Origin: Marinobacterium marinum | GTDB lineage: Bacteria; Pseudomonadota; Gammaproteobacteria; Pseudomonadales; Balneatricaceae | Reading direction: 5' to 3' | NCBI RefSeq assembly: GCF_013868415.1 | Contig: NZ_JACEMT010000046.1 | Location: 1 to 64,000, forward strand | Length of the DNA stretch: 64,000 nucleotides | Part shown: positions 46,934 to 55,518 of the stretch, one piece after another | Numbering within the stretch: position 1 is the stretch's first letter | How the letters are laid out: every line of letters begins with the position of its first letter | The notes under the pieces: generated by a model | Seen by the model: only the letters and a program-made list of their open reading frames with translations | What the model was told of the DNA's origin: nothing | Database searches by the model: none | Translations under genes and position numbers: made by a program

Positions 46934-49900
46934 TCATGAAGATGACAACAGCAGCGCTTCCAGCTCTTCGACCGACAAAGGCCTGCTTTTCAGGTAACCC
47001 TGAAACTGGTGACACCCCAAACGCTCCAGTTCGACACGCTGGGCTTCGCTCTCAACTCCTTCCGCCAAGACGCTCAGGCCCAATTTATGGCCCAGCATGA
47101 TAATCATCTCCACGATGGCCTGGGCGCTCTCGCCAGTCAGAAGATCATCGGTAAACGATTTGTCGATTTTAAGCAGATTCAGCGGAAAGCGCTTCAGATA
47201 TGCCAGTGAAGAATAACCGGTTCCAAAGTCATCTATCGCCAGGCTGACTCCCAAAGCACGCAGGGAGGCCAGCATTTCCACGGCCTCCAGTCCTGGCGAC
47301 ATCAGACCGCTTTCAGTCAACTCAAGCTCCAGCTGGGCAGGATCAATACAGGTTTGCTGCAATACGCTTTCCACTTCATGCAGCAGATGCTGATGATCCA
47401 GCTGCTGCGGTGACACGTTAACCGCAACACGGGGAATCCGAACCCCCCGTCGATGCCAATCGGCAATCTGTTCACAGGCGCGGCTTAACACCCAGCTGCC
47501 AATGGCGCGAATCAAGGCACTCTGCTCAGCAACCGGAATGAACTCGGCCGGCGACACCAGCCCACACTCAGGGTCTTGCCAGCGAATCAGCGCCTCCACC
47601 CCGGTCAATTGCTGGCCGTCGATCGACCATTGCGGCTGGTAATACAGACAAAACTCTTGCTGCTCCAACGCTCGCCGCAAGCGTTGTTCCAATTGCAGGC
47701 GGCGATGTACTGCAGCCGTCAGGTCATCACTGAAAAAGCTCAGACTGCCGCGCTGCTCCTTGGCCTTGAACAGGGCTGCGTCGGCCTGCTGCAGAATAAC
47801 TTCCGGGGCACGGGGGTGAGCATCAATCAGACTGATGCCGCAACTGGCGCTGGCTCGCAGCTCGGCACCGCCATTCAGTCGAAAGACCGGCTGCAGGTGC
47901 TGCATCAAACCCGTGGCAATACTGGCCGCCTCGTTGCTGTCACTCACATCTTCCAGCAGGATCGCAAATTCGTCACCGCCCAGGCGGTACAGGTGTTCAC
48001 CCTCACGCACCCCATCCCGTAAACGTTCAGCCACCTGCAGCAACAGTCGATCACCTTCCAAATGACCAAAACTGTCATTGATCGCGCGAAAGTTGTCCAG
48101 ATCCGCCAACAACAGGGCCGACAGCCGCGCGTGACTACTGTTGTATCCGCTGCAGACCTTCAGCTGCCGAAACAGCGACTTACGATTGGGCAAACCGGTC
48201 AGAGCATCATGCGTCGACAGGCGCTCGATTCTCAGCTCGCTGTTTTTAATCTGAGTCAGATCGGTAAATATGCTGATGTAGTGGCTCACATCCCCTTCCT
48301 GACACACACGGCTGACACTGAGCAGCGCCGGAAATACCTCGCCCTCCCGGCGCCGGCACATCACCTCGCCTTGCCAATGCCCAACATCTCCAACCTGCCG
48401 CCACAAAGCTCGGTAAAAACTGTCCGGATGCAGTTCCGAACGCAAGATCGCGAGAGTATGATCGTGCAGGTCCTCGACACCCCAACCAAACATCTCGGCA
48501 AAGGCCGGATTGGCCTGGGTAATCCTCTTGCGTGAGTCGATAATCAGTACGGCCTCACGGGTATTCTGAATCACCGCTGCAGCCTGTTGCAGACGGCTTT
48601 CCTGTTCGCGGCGTTCGGTAATATCGGTGAGCACGCCTTCAACTCCTGCCACCTGGCCGCTATCGTCACGCAGCACGTGCGTTTGATCTTCGACCCAGAC
48701 CACCTTGTCAATATGATCCAGCCGATAAATCTGCGTAAACGATGCCAGTCCCTGCTGAAAATACCCTTCGGCCTCCTCGAATACACGGGCGCGATCCTGC
48801 GGGTGAACCAGTGTCACGAAACGGCCCTCGGCCTGCTGTAGCGCTTCAGGCTCAATACCCAGGTTACGGATATTGTCCGAAATATATTCCACGGGCCAGC
48901 CGTCTTCATAACGCCAGCGTACCAGCACAAACGGGCTGGAGTTGATCACCTGGTTGGCCGCCTCCAGCGCCTGATCCCGATGAATCGTATCCAGCGCGAA
49001 GCCGATGTCACGCGCCAGATCTTCCAGCGTTTCAACCAGGCTGGACGAAAAGAAATCTGCCGTATCCGCATACAGTGTCAGATTGGCAAACACGCGCCCA
49101 CCATGCTTCAATGGCAGGGCAATAACAGAACGACAGTTGAAGCTTCGGGAAAAATCGTGCCAGGGCTCATATTCGTCCTCATTGAGGATATCATTGACCA
49201 CCACGGTCCGACCTTGCTGTATCGAACGTTCGCTGGGGCCGCGTCCCGGGTGGCGAACGAACGACTGCATTAGCTGGCTGGTGCCTCGAGCCGTGGCCGG
49301 ATCACCAGCATAGGTCCGTGACGCAACAATACGCCCTTCTTCATTACAACGGCCAATCCAGGCAAAGCTCAGTTGCCCCTCTTCAACGGCAATGCGACAC
49401 GCGGCCTGCAGTACCTCATCACTGGACTGACTGTACAAAATGACCTGATTGATACGTGACAACATATTGTAAAGGTTGGACTGACGTTCCAGCGCCTGCC
49501 GATCATGCTGCTCGCGCGTCAGATCCCGAATCATGCAGATCACCTGATCCGCCTTCCCGGCCCCGCCGCTGACACGCTTGGCATACAAGCTGACCGGCAC
49601 CACCTGCCCCTCGGCATTAATGAAACGCTTTTCCAACTGATAGGCCTGAGCCTCACCGTTAAACAAGCGATCAAACGCCTGCAAATCGGCATCGCAATCA
49701 TCGGGATGAGTCAACTGTTGCCAGGTTTTGGTCTGTAATTGTTCGGCGGTGTACCCCAGCAGCTTTTCCAGGCACGCGTTGGCCCTGAGCCAGCGCCCCG
49801 TGCGCGCATCGGTCAGTCCCATGCCGATAAACGGCATGTCGAAAAAACGCCCCAGCAACTGCTCGCGCCGCAGTTCATCCAGTTCGGCCAGACCGGCCAT

Positions 49901-50338
49901 TGCGTAGTTGAGCTGACGACGATAGATAAAGGCCAGCAGCGCTGTCAGGCTCATGGCGGTTAACCCGACCAGCAGCCAACCCTCGGAAGCCGCGACCAGC
50001 AGATGCTCTTCCGCATCCAGCCAGCGTGTCAGCATTCCGCCGATCGTAGGTAAGGCCAGTACGATCAGCAGCAGTCCCCAAAAGATCCACCATTGCCCCG
50101 GATTGTTGGGCAGCCGCAAGCGCGTCGAGGGCAGTTTCCAACGCGCCAGTGCCAGATAGAGGCAGCCGGCACTGATAGCCACAAACGCACTACCCTTGAA
50201 GCGGCTGATCAGTTCGAAAACCTCCTTGCTGGGTACCAGCAAGCCGATCAGCGTGTCCGATCCATTGACCCAGAGCAACCCAAACAGAAGGTACAAAGCC
50301 ACATATTCAAAGGGTTGCCACTCTTTGCGGTGCATCAT
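46934..50338 (-). CDS. membrane PAS/GAF GGDEF-EAL c-di-GMP signalling protein
   Basis: A 1134-residue sensor. Four hydrophobic segments in residues about 10-135 form a membrane sensor part. PAS (about 155-275), GAF-like (about 285-455), and two further PAS domains lead to a GGDEF domain (GGDEF at 787-791) and an EAL domain (EAL at 915-917, then DDFGTGYSS). The inhibitory site is RxxE instead of RxxD. Both catalytic motifs look intact, so the direction of activity is uncertain. The start at 50338 has GAGGTGG 6 bases upstream; a GTG nine codons earlier is weaker. Confidence 0.9.
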   Translation of the reverse strand: MMHRKEWQPFEYVALYLLFGLLWVNGSDTLIGLLVPSKEVFELISRFKGSAFVAISAGCLYLALARWKLPSTRLRLPNNPGQWWIFWGLLLIVLALPTIGGMLTRWLDAEEHLLVAASEGWLLVGLTAMSLTALLAFIYRRQLNYAMAGLAELDELRREQLLGRFFDMPFIGMGLTDARTGRWLRANACLEKLLGYTAEQLQTKTWQQLTHPDDCDADLQAFDRLFNGEAQAYQLEKRFINAEGQVVPVSLYAKRVSGGAGKADQVICMIRDLTREQHDRQALERQSNLYNMLSRINQVILYSQSSDEVLQAACRIAVEEGQLSFAWIGRCNEEGRIVASRTYAGDPATARGTSQLMQSFVRHPGRGPSERSIQQGRTVVVNDILNEDEYEPWHDFSRSFNCRSVIALPLKHGGRVFANLTLYADTADFFSSSLVETLEDLARDIGFALDTIHRDQALEAANQVINSSPFVLVRWRYEDGWPVEYISDNIRNLGIEPEALQQAEGRFVTLVHPQDRARVFEEAEGYFQQGLASFTQIYRLDHIDKVVWVEDQTHVLRDDSGQVAGVEGVLTDITERREQESRLQQAAAVIQNTREAVLIIDSRKRITQANPAFAEMFGWGVEDLHDHTLAILRSELHPDSFYRALWRQVGDVGHWQGEVMCRRREGEVFPALLSVSRVCQEGDVSHYISIFTDLTQIKNSELRIERLSTHDALTGLPNRKSLFRQLKVCSGYNSSHARLSALLLADLDNFRAINDSFGHLEGDRLLLQVAERLRDGVREGEHLYRLGGDEFAILLEDVSDSNEAASIATGLMQHLQPVFRLNGGAELRASASCGISLIDAHPRAPEVILQQADAALFKAKEQRGSLSFFSDDLTAAVHRRLQLEQRLRRALEQQEFCLYYQPQWSIDGQQLTGVEALIRWQDPECGLVSPAEFIPVAEQSALIRAIGSWVLSRACEQIADWHRRGVRIPRVAVNVSPQQLDHQHLLHEVESVLQQTCIDPAQLELELTESGLMSPGLEAVEMLASLRALGVSLAIDDFGTGYSSLAYLKRFPLNLLKIDKSFTDDLLTGESAQAIVEMIIMLGHKLGLSVLAEGVESEAQRVELERLGCHQFQGYLKSRPLSVEELEALLLSSS

Positions 50339-50407
50339 CCCAATCCACCTCATGCAGAAACTCACCCGTAGCTGACTGTCAATGTACTTCAGTGTGGTGC
50401 CGGGACA

Positions 50408-51106
50408 CTACCAATCGATAGTCGAACCATCATGGTTCAAAAATGAACCGCTGTGCTGCAAATCCAGCTGTTGCAACAGGTTACGCAACGCCGTGACGCT
50501 TTCTTCAGCCGTAATCAGTGCATTATTGCCGCCCATATCCGTCTGCACCCAGCCGGGGTGCAAGGCAACCACCTTGACACCCGCACCTTCCAAATCGATC
50601 GACAGGCTTTTCACAACCTGATTCAGTGCCGTTTTGGAACTGCGATAGTAGTACCCGCCTCCCGATCGGTTATCACCGATACTGCCCACCTTACTGCTAA
50701 GGAACGCGACTGTCTTCAAGCGGCTGGTGGCAATGCGAGGAAACAGGGCCTGCGTCAACATCAGTGGGCTCAGCGTATTGGTTTCCAGAACCTGACGCCA
50801 TAAAGCACGCTCCACATTGCCGAACCCCACCCCCTTGGGGCCGTAATAACCGGCATTGTTGATCAAGACATCGATTGTTTCATTGCCCAGCACCCGATCC
50901 AGCGCCTTGATCTGACCATCCTTGTTAATGTCCAGTGTATGCAACTGCACCTGATCGGGAAAGCGTGCCTCCAATGCCAGCAACTCTTCGGCCCGCACCA
51001 GGTCTCGCGCACAGGCATGAACGCACCAGCCATCTCGAGCATACTGGTACGCAAACTCCAGCCCCAGACCTCGATTGCAACCGGTAATCAAAACTGTCTC
51101 AGACAT
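50408..51106 (-). CDS. SDR family oxidoreductase
   Basis: A 232-residue short-chain dehydrogenase. The cofactor motif is TGCNRGLG (residues 8-15), the NNAG motif is in VLINNAGYYG, and the active site is S and YxxxK in FLSSKVGSIGD and YYYRSSK. It resembles the C-factor-type SDR group. The substrate is unknown. AGGAG lies 9 bases upstream of the start. It is alone between divergent qtmAn-like and the downstream GGDEF-EAL gene. Confidence 0.92.
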   Translation of the reverse strand: MSETVLITGCNRGLGLEFAYQYARDGWCVHACARDLVRAEELLALEARFPDQVQLHTLDINKDGQIKALDRVLGNETIDVLINNAGYYGPKGVGFGNVERALWRQVLETNTLSPLMLTQALFPRIATSRLKTVAFLSSKVGSIGDNRSGGGYYYRSSKTALNQVVKSLSIDLEGAGVKVVALHPGWVQTDMGGNNALITAEESVTALRNLLQQLDLQHSGSFLNHDGSTIDW

Positions 51107-51216
51107 CTGATGTACTCCTGACGAAACTCTCTATCAGTCAAGCAGCCGATCCGGTATCTGACAAGTACGGTCAAGATCTGGCAAAATCCGCCCTCATTGC
51201 CCCATGGAGATTGCGG

Positions 51217-52311
51217 ATGCGCATATTGCTTTTGTCAGCTTACGATGCCGTGAGCCATCGCTATTGGCGAGAAGGTCTGGTGAGCGCCTTCCCGGAATAC
51301 GATTGGACCACCCTGACACTTCCCCCTCGCTACTTTGCCTGGCGCATCCGTGGCAACAGCCTGAGTTGGGCCTTCAACGCACGCGAAACCCTGCTCGCCC
51401 CCCATGATCTGATCATTGCCACTTCAATGGTGGATCTCACCGGGCTGCGTGGTCTGGTGCCTCAGTTGGCAACCATTCCGACACTGGTCTACTTTCACGA
51501 AAACCAGTTTGCCTACCCCGAATCAGGCCACGAGTTCAACAGCGTCGAACCCCGCATCCTGAACCTGTATAATGCGTTGGCGGCCGATCACATCCTGTTC
51601 AACTCCGAGTTCAACCGTCAAACGCTGCTGACCGGGGCCGAAGTACTCCTGCGCAAATTGCCCGACCAGGTCCCCGACGGGCTGACCCGGACCATTGCCG
51701 ACCACTCCGAGGTGCTTCCCGTACCCCTGCCCGAGCACGTCTTCCGGCCTGCCACACCTTTGCCGGGCAGCATTAATATTGTCTGGAACCACCGCTGGGA
51801 ATATGACAAGGGACCTGACCTGCTGCTGGCAGCCATCCAGTCCATGCAGGCGCGCAGCATCGATTTTCGCCTGCACATAGTCGGACAGCAGTTTCGTCAT
51901 ACACCGCCTGTTTTCGATCAGATTCACCGGCAACTTCAACAGGGAGGCAACCTAGGCACTTGGGGACACGTTGCTTCGATCGACGCATACCGTCGCCTTC
52001 TGCAAGAAGCCGATATTGTGCTGTCCACCGCCCTGCACGATTACCAGGGGATTGCCGTACTGGAGGGCGTGGCAGCGGGCTGTACTCCGGTTGTCCCCGA
52101 TCGGCTCGCCTACCGGGACCTGTTCGTGGACCGGTACCGCTATGGTGCCAATCAAGAGGCCGAGCGTCTGACCGACCACATAGAGCAACTGGCCGCCAGC
52201 AAACATTCCGGCCAACCACTGCCTTGCCCCGATATTCGATCCTTGAGCTGGACTCAGTTGAAGCCCGCCTACCAGGCCGCCATCCTGCATACTCGCCAAC
52301 TCGCCCCATGA
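51217..52311 (+). CDS. glycosyltransferase, tRNA-queuosine alpha-mannosyltransferase-like (DUF3524)
   Basis: A 364-residue GT-B type glycosyltransferase. The N-terminal half ([44 protein letters not shown]) is the DUF3524 domain found in human GTDC1/QTMAN, which mannosylates queuosine in tRNA-Asp. The C-terminal half has the glycosyltransferase group 1 pattern, with [15 protein letters not shown] and [20 protein letters not shown]. The ATG at 51217 has GGAGA 6 bases upstream; a TTG two codons earlier is less likely. It overlaps radD by 4 bp. The bacterial substrate is inferred from the family only. Confidence 0.82.
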   Translation: MRILLLSAYDAVSHRYWREGLVSAFPEYDWTTLTLPPRYFAWRIRGNSLSWAFNARETLLAPHDLIIATSMVDLTGLRGLVPQLATIPTLVYFHENQFAYPESGHEFNSVEPRILNLYNALAADHILFNSEFNRQTLLTGAEVLLRKLPDQVPDGLTRTIADHSEVLPVPLPEHVFRPATPLPGSINIVWNHRWEYDKGPDLLLAAIQSMQARSIDFRLHIVGQQFRHTPPVFDQIHRQLQQGGNLGTWGHVASIDAYRRLLQEADIVLSTALHDYQGIAVLEGVAAGCTPVVPDRLAYRDLFVDRYRYGANQEAERLTDHIEQLAASKHSGQPLPCPDIRSLSWTQLKPAYQAAILHTRQLAP

Positions 52312-54104
52312 CACAGGACTCGCCGCGCCACATGAACCCGACTGCCCCGCCTGCTTTTACACTGCGTGATTATCAGCAGGATGCCGTGAACGCCACGCTG
52401 ACGCATTTTAGACGCAGCAGTGACCCTGCCGTGATCGTGCTCCCGACCGGTGCTGGCAAGAGTCTGGTGATTGCCGAGCTGGCCCGTCTGGCACGGCAAC
52501 GCATTCTGGTCATGACCCATGTGCGCGAACTGGTCGAGCAGAACCATGCCAAATATGCGGCCCTGGGCCTGGAGGCCGGGATTTTTTCGGCAGGTCTGGG
52601 ACGCAAGGAGTTCAGCCACCAGGTCACCTTTGCCAGCGTTCAATCGATCGCGCGCAACCTGGAGCACTTTGCCACCTCCTTTTCGCTACTGATTATTGAT
52701 GAGTGCCACCGGGTCGGCGACGATGCAGACAGTCAATACCAGCAGGTCATCAATCACCTGCGCAGCCATAACCCTGCACTCAAGGTCCTCGGGCTGACCG
52801 CTACCCCCTACCGCCTGGGCCACGGCTGGATTTATCGCTATCACTATCGCGGTTTTGTCCGCAGTGAAGAGCCCCGTGTATTCGAAAAATGCATTTTCGA
52901 ATTGCCTCTCAGCCACATGATTCGTCACCATTACCTGACGCCACCGACAGTCATCAACGCCGCCATTGCCCATTACGATTTTTCATCCCTGACGCCCTCC
53001 GACAACGGGCATTACCCCGAGCGGACATTGAACAGCCTCCTCGCAAAACACCCCCGTGTTACCCGCACCATCTGCGAGCAGATCGAAGACCTGGCGCGTG
53101 ACCGTCAGGGCATCATGCTGTTTGCCGCAACTGTGGAACACGCCCACGAAATCGGGCGCTATCTGCCCGCCTCTGAAACGGCCGTCATTACCGGCGCGAC
53201 CCCTGGAGACGAACGGGAGCGACTGCTCAACGACTTCAAGGCCAAACGACTCAAGTACCTGGTGAACGTGGCCGTGCTGACCACCGGCTTCGATGCACCT
53301 CATGTTGACCTGATCGCCATCCTGCGTCCCACGGCATCCGTCAGCCTGTATCAACAGATTGTCGGCCGCGGCCTGCGCCTGAGTGACGGCAAGAAGGACT
53401 GCCTGGTCATCGATTATGCGGGCAATGACTTCAACCTGCACCACCCTGAAGTGGGCACCCCCAGACCGGATTCAGACTCCACGCCGGTCCAGGTATTCTG
53501 CCCCGGCTGCGGCTTCGCCAACATTTTCTGGGGCAAGACCGACGCTAGCGGCCAGGTTATCGAGCATTACGGTCGTCGCTGTCAGGGCCTACTGGAAACT
53601 GAGGACACAGTTCCACAACAATGCGACTACCGTTTTCGCTTCAAGGAATGCCCCCACTGCGGTGCGGAAAACGATATCGCTGCACGTTATTGTCACCGCT
53701 GCCACGAGGCAATCATCGACCCCGACGACCTGCTCAAGCGGGCACTACAGCTCAAGGACGCCAAGATCATTCGCTGTGCGGGTATCAGCCTGATGGCCGA
53801 TGGGGAATGCCTGACGGTCATCTATCAGGAAGAGCAGGGAGATGAACTGCGGGAGCGTTTCCATCTGGATCGGCCCGCCCAGCGGGCCGTATTCAACCGG
53901 CTGTTTGGCCGCCGCTGCAGCAACGGTTCCCGCCCTCACCGATTCAACACGGCCGCCGAGGTATTGGCGGCTCAGCAACAGTTGCCCGCACCGGACTTCG
54001 TCATTGCCAGACAGGCGGGAGGCAAGGGTCGAAACGCCTATTGGCAGGTACGCGAGCGTCTGTTCGATTATCAGGGTCGCTATCGCAAGGCCAACCGAAT
54101 GTGA
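52308..54104 (+). CDS. radD: RadD (YejH) DEAD/DEAH-box helicase-like repair protein
   Basis: A 598-residue superfamily 2 ATPase. The motifs are [18 protein letters not shown] (I), DECHR (II), [10 protein letters not shown] (III) and QQIVGRGLR (VI). Cysteine-rich zinc-binding modules follow ([29 protein letters not shown]). Sequence is close to E. coli RadD throughout, ending [16 protein letters not shown]. RadD helps RecA-dependent recombination and double-strand break repair. The start ATG overlaps the stop of the glycosyltransferase gene; a second ATG at 52332 is possible and fits the E. coli start better. Confidence 0.95.
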   Translation: MTQDSPRHMNPTAPPAFTLRDYQQDAVNATLTHFRRSSDPAVIVLPTGAGKSLVIAELARLARQRILVMTHVRELVEQNHAKYAALGLEAGIFSAGLGRKEFSHQVTFASVQSIARNLEHFATSFSLLIIDECHRVGDDADSQYQQVINHLRSHNPALKVLGLTATPYRLGHGWIYRYHYRGFVRSEEPRVFEKCIFELPLSHMIRHHYLTPPTVINAAIAHYDFSSLTPSDNGHYPERTLNSLLAKHPRVTRTICEQIEDLARDRQGIMLFAATVEHAHEIGRYLPASETAVITGATPGDERERLLNDFKAKRLKYLVNVAVLTTGFDAPHVDLIAILRPTASVSLYQQIVGRGLRLSDGKKDCLVIDYAGNDFNLHHPEVGTPRPDSDSTPVQVFCPGCGFANIFWGKTDASGQVIEHYGRRCQGLLETEDTVPQQCDYRFRFKECPHCGAENDIAARYCHRCHEAIIDPDDLLKRALQLKDAKIIRCAGISLMADGECLTVIYQEEQGDELRERFHLDRPAQRAVFNRLFGRRCSNGSRPHRFNTAAEVLAAQQQLPAPDFVIARQAGGKGRNAYWQVRERLFDYQGRYRKANRM

Positions 54105-54111
54105 GCTAAGG

Positions 54112-55335
54112 TTAGCGCTTGACGGCCCCCTGCTCTTTCAATCGATCACTGAAACGGAGCGATGGCCCCAAAAGTATCGGCAGGTAACGCCACGCAAAAC
54201 AACTGAACGCCACAAGCCATAACAGGCCGGCCACCATGACCAGCGTGACCATCGCTGCCGGCCACAGCGCCGCCAGCACCCGGACCAAAGCGGCCAGATG
54301 CAGCAGCAGTAACGCCAAGGTCAGCAAACCGCCCGCCTGCAGCTCTCGCCCGGTATGGCCTAGCGCAGCACGGGCCGCCACAGCCATGATCATGCCGCCC
54401 ATCCCGCCAACCGTCAGCCCGTGTAACCCCGCACTGGCGGACCACAAGCCCGCACTACTGCCGGCCAGCAACAACAGACCGATTCCCAGCCAGGCATACC
54501 CCAGATGCAACGCCATCAGCAATGGCTCGGTCAGCGTCTGTAGCCCCCGCCAGCGAACCAGTCGCAGCAACTGCACACCGCCCGCCAGAGCCAACAGGGC
54601 CACCGTCAGCCAGTGCTGGGGCCAAAACGCCCAGAACACGCCACTCACCGGCGTCAGTCCTGCCGCCGCCCTATCCACGACTCCAAATGAGGCTGGTTCT
54701 TTGCCCCTTCCCTGCGCTTTCCGCCTGAGCCAGTTACGAGTGAATGCGGGCGTAATTCGCCCGCCGATCAGCGTCAACAGAACCAGCACCAGTACCAGGG
54801 CAAGATGCAAAATCACCAGCGGCTCCCCCCACTGCAACTGAAATGCCAACGCCAGCAAGGCAAACAGAGCCAAGACACCCAGTAGCTTGAAGTTACGCCT
54901 GTTTCCCGCCAAAACCAGCTCACGCCCGAACAAAAAAGCCAGAACCAGCCAATAGCCAACGGCAGCCAGTACATTCACCTCCTCCGGCCAGTCTCCCCCA
55001 AGCAGAGCGCCCAGCCGCGCCAGACACCAGGCCAGCGCCAGCCAGACCAATGCACCGCCGGAAACCGGCTTACGCCCGGTCCAGTTGGCCACCGCCGCCA
55101 ACAGAAAGCCGCCGATCGCCGCGCCCACAAAACCGAACAGCATCTCGTACCCATGCCACAGCAGCGACGGTAACATGGCTGATGGCGGGCTTGCCCAGCC
55201 ACGCCAGAACAACAGCCAACCCAGCAGCGCCAGCAAGGCCTGCAACACAACCAATACAAACATGGGACGAAAACCGTTACTCAAAATCCAACCGATACGA
55301 CCGCTCGGCCTCTGTTCAAGATTGATGACTGACAT
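54112..55335 (-). CDS. nnrS: NnrS family protein
   Basis: A 407-residue membrane protein with about twelve helices. NnrS proteins carry heme and copper and protect against nitric oxide. The family block WHGYEMLFGFVGAAIGGFLLAAVANWTGR is clear, as are GGRITPAFTRNWL and the histidine in GLHGLTVGGMGGMIMAVAARA. The ATG at 55335 follows AAGGTG; GTG 55341 is an alternative. An NsrR-like operator begins 12 bp upstream. It converges with radD with a 7-bp gap. Confidence 0.93.
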   Translation of the reverse strand: MSVINLEQRPSGRIGWILSNGFRPMFVLVVLQALLALLGWLLFWRGWASPPSAMLPSLLWHGYEMLFGFVGAAIGGFLLAAVANWTGRKPVSGGALVWLALAWCLARLGALLGGDWPEEVNVLAAVGYWLVLAFLFGRELVLAGNRRNFKLLGVLALFALLALAFQLQWGEPLVILHLALVLVLVLLTLIGGRITPAFTRNWLRRKAQGRGKEPASFGVVDRAAAGLTPVSGVFWAFWPQHWLTVALLALAGGVQLLRLVRWRGLQTLTEPLLMALHLGYAWLGIGLLLLAGSSAGLWSASAGLHGLTVGGMGGMIMAVAARAALGHTGRELQAGGLLTLALLLLHLAALVRVLAALWPAAMVTLVMVAGLLWLVAFSCFAWRYLPILLGPSLRFSDRLKEQGAVKR

Positions 55336-55346
55336 GAGCACACCTT

Positions 55347-55369
55347 AACATGTATATAACAAGCATCTT
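55347..55369 (-). promoter_or_regulatory. NsrR-like operator upstream of nnrS
   Basis: A 23-bp site agreeing with the NsrR palindrome AAnATGCATTTnAAATGCATnTT at 16 of 20 defined positions, including both outer ATG/CAT parts. It lies 12-34 bp before the nnrS start. NsrR is a nitric oxide-sensing iron-sulfur repressor; its gene is not in the window. Confidence 0.7.
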
Positions 55370-55518
55370 AATACTCGAGAATTGTCACCCTGATCGCACC
55401 TTGATGTCCATAGGCAAAAATTAATTAAGCAATAGCAAAATTTCACTATAGCAATGAGTCTCCGACACGATACACTTTGTAGTTCTTTAACCGTTATTGC
55501 CCCTGGCCCAAAGAACAG

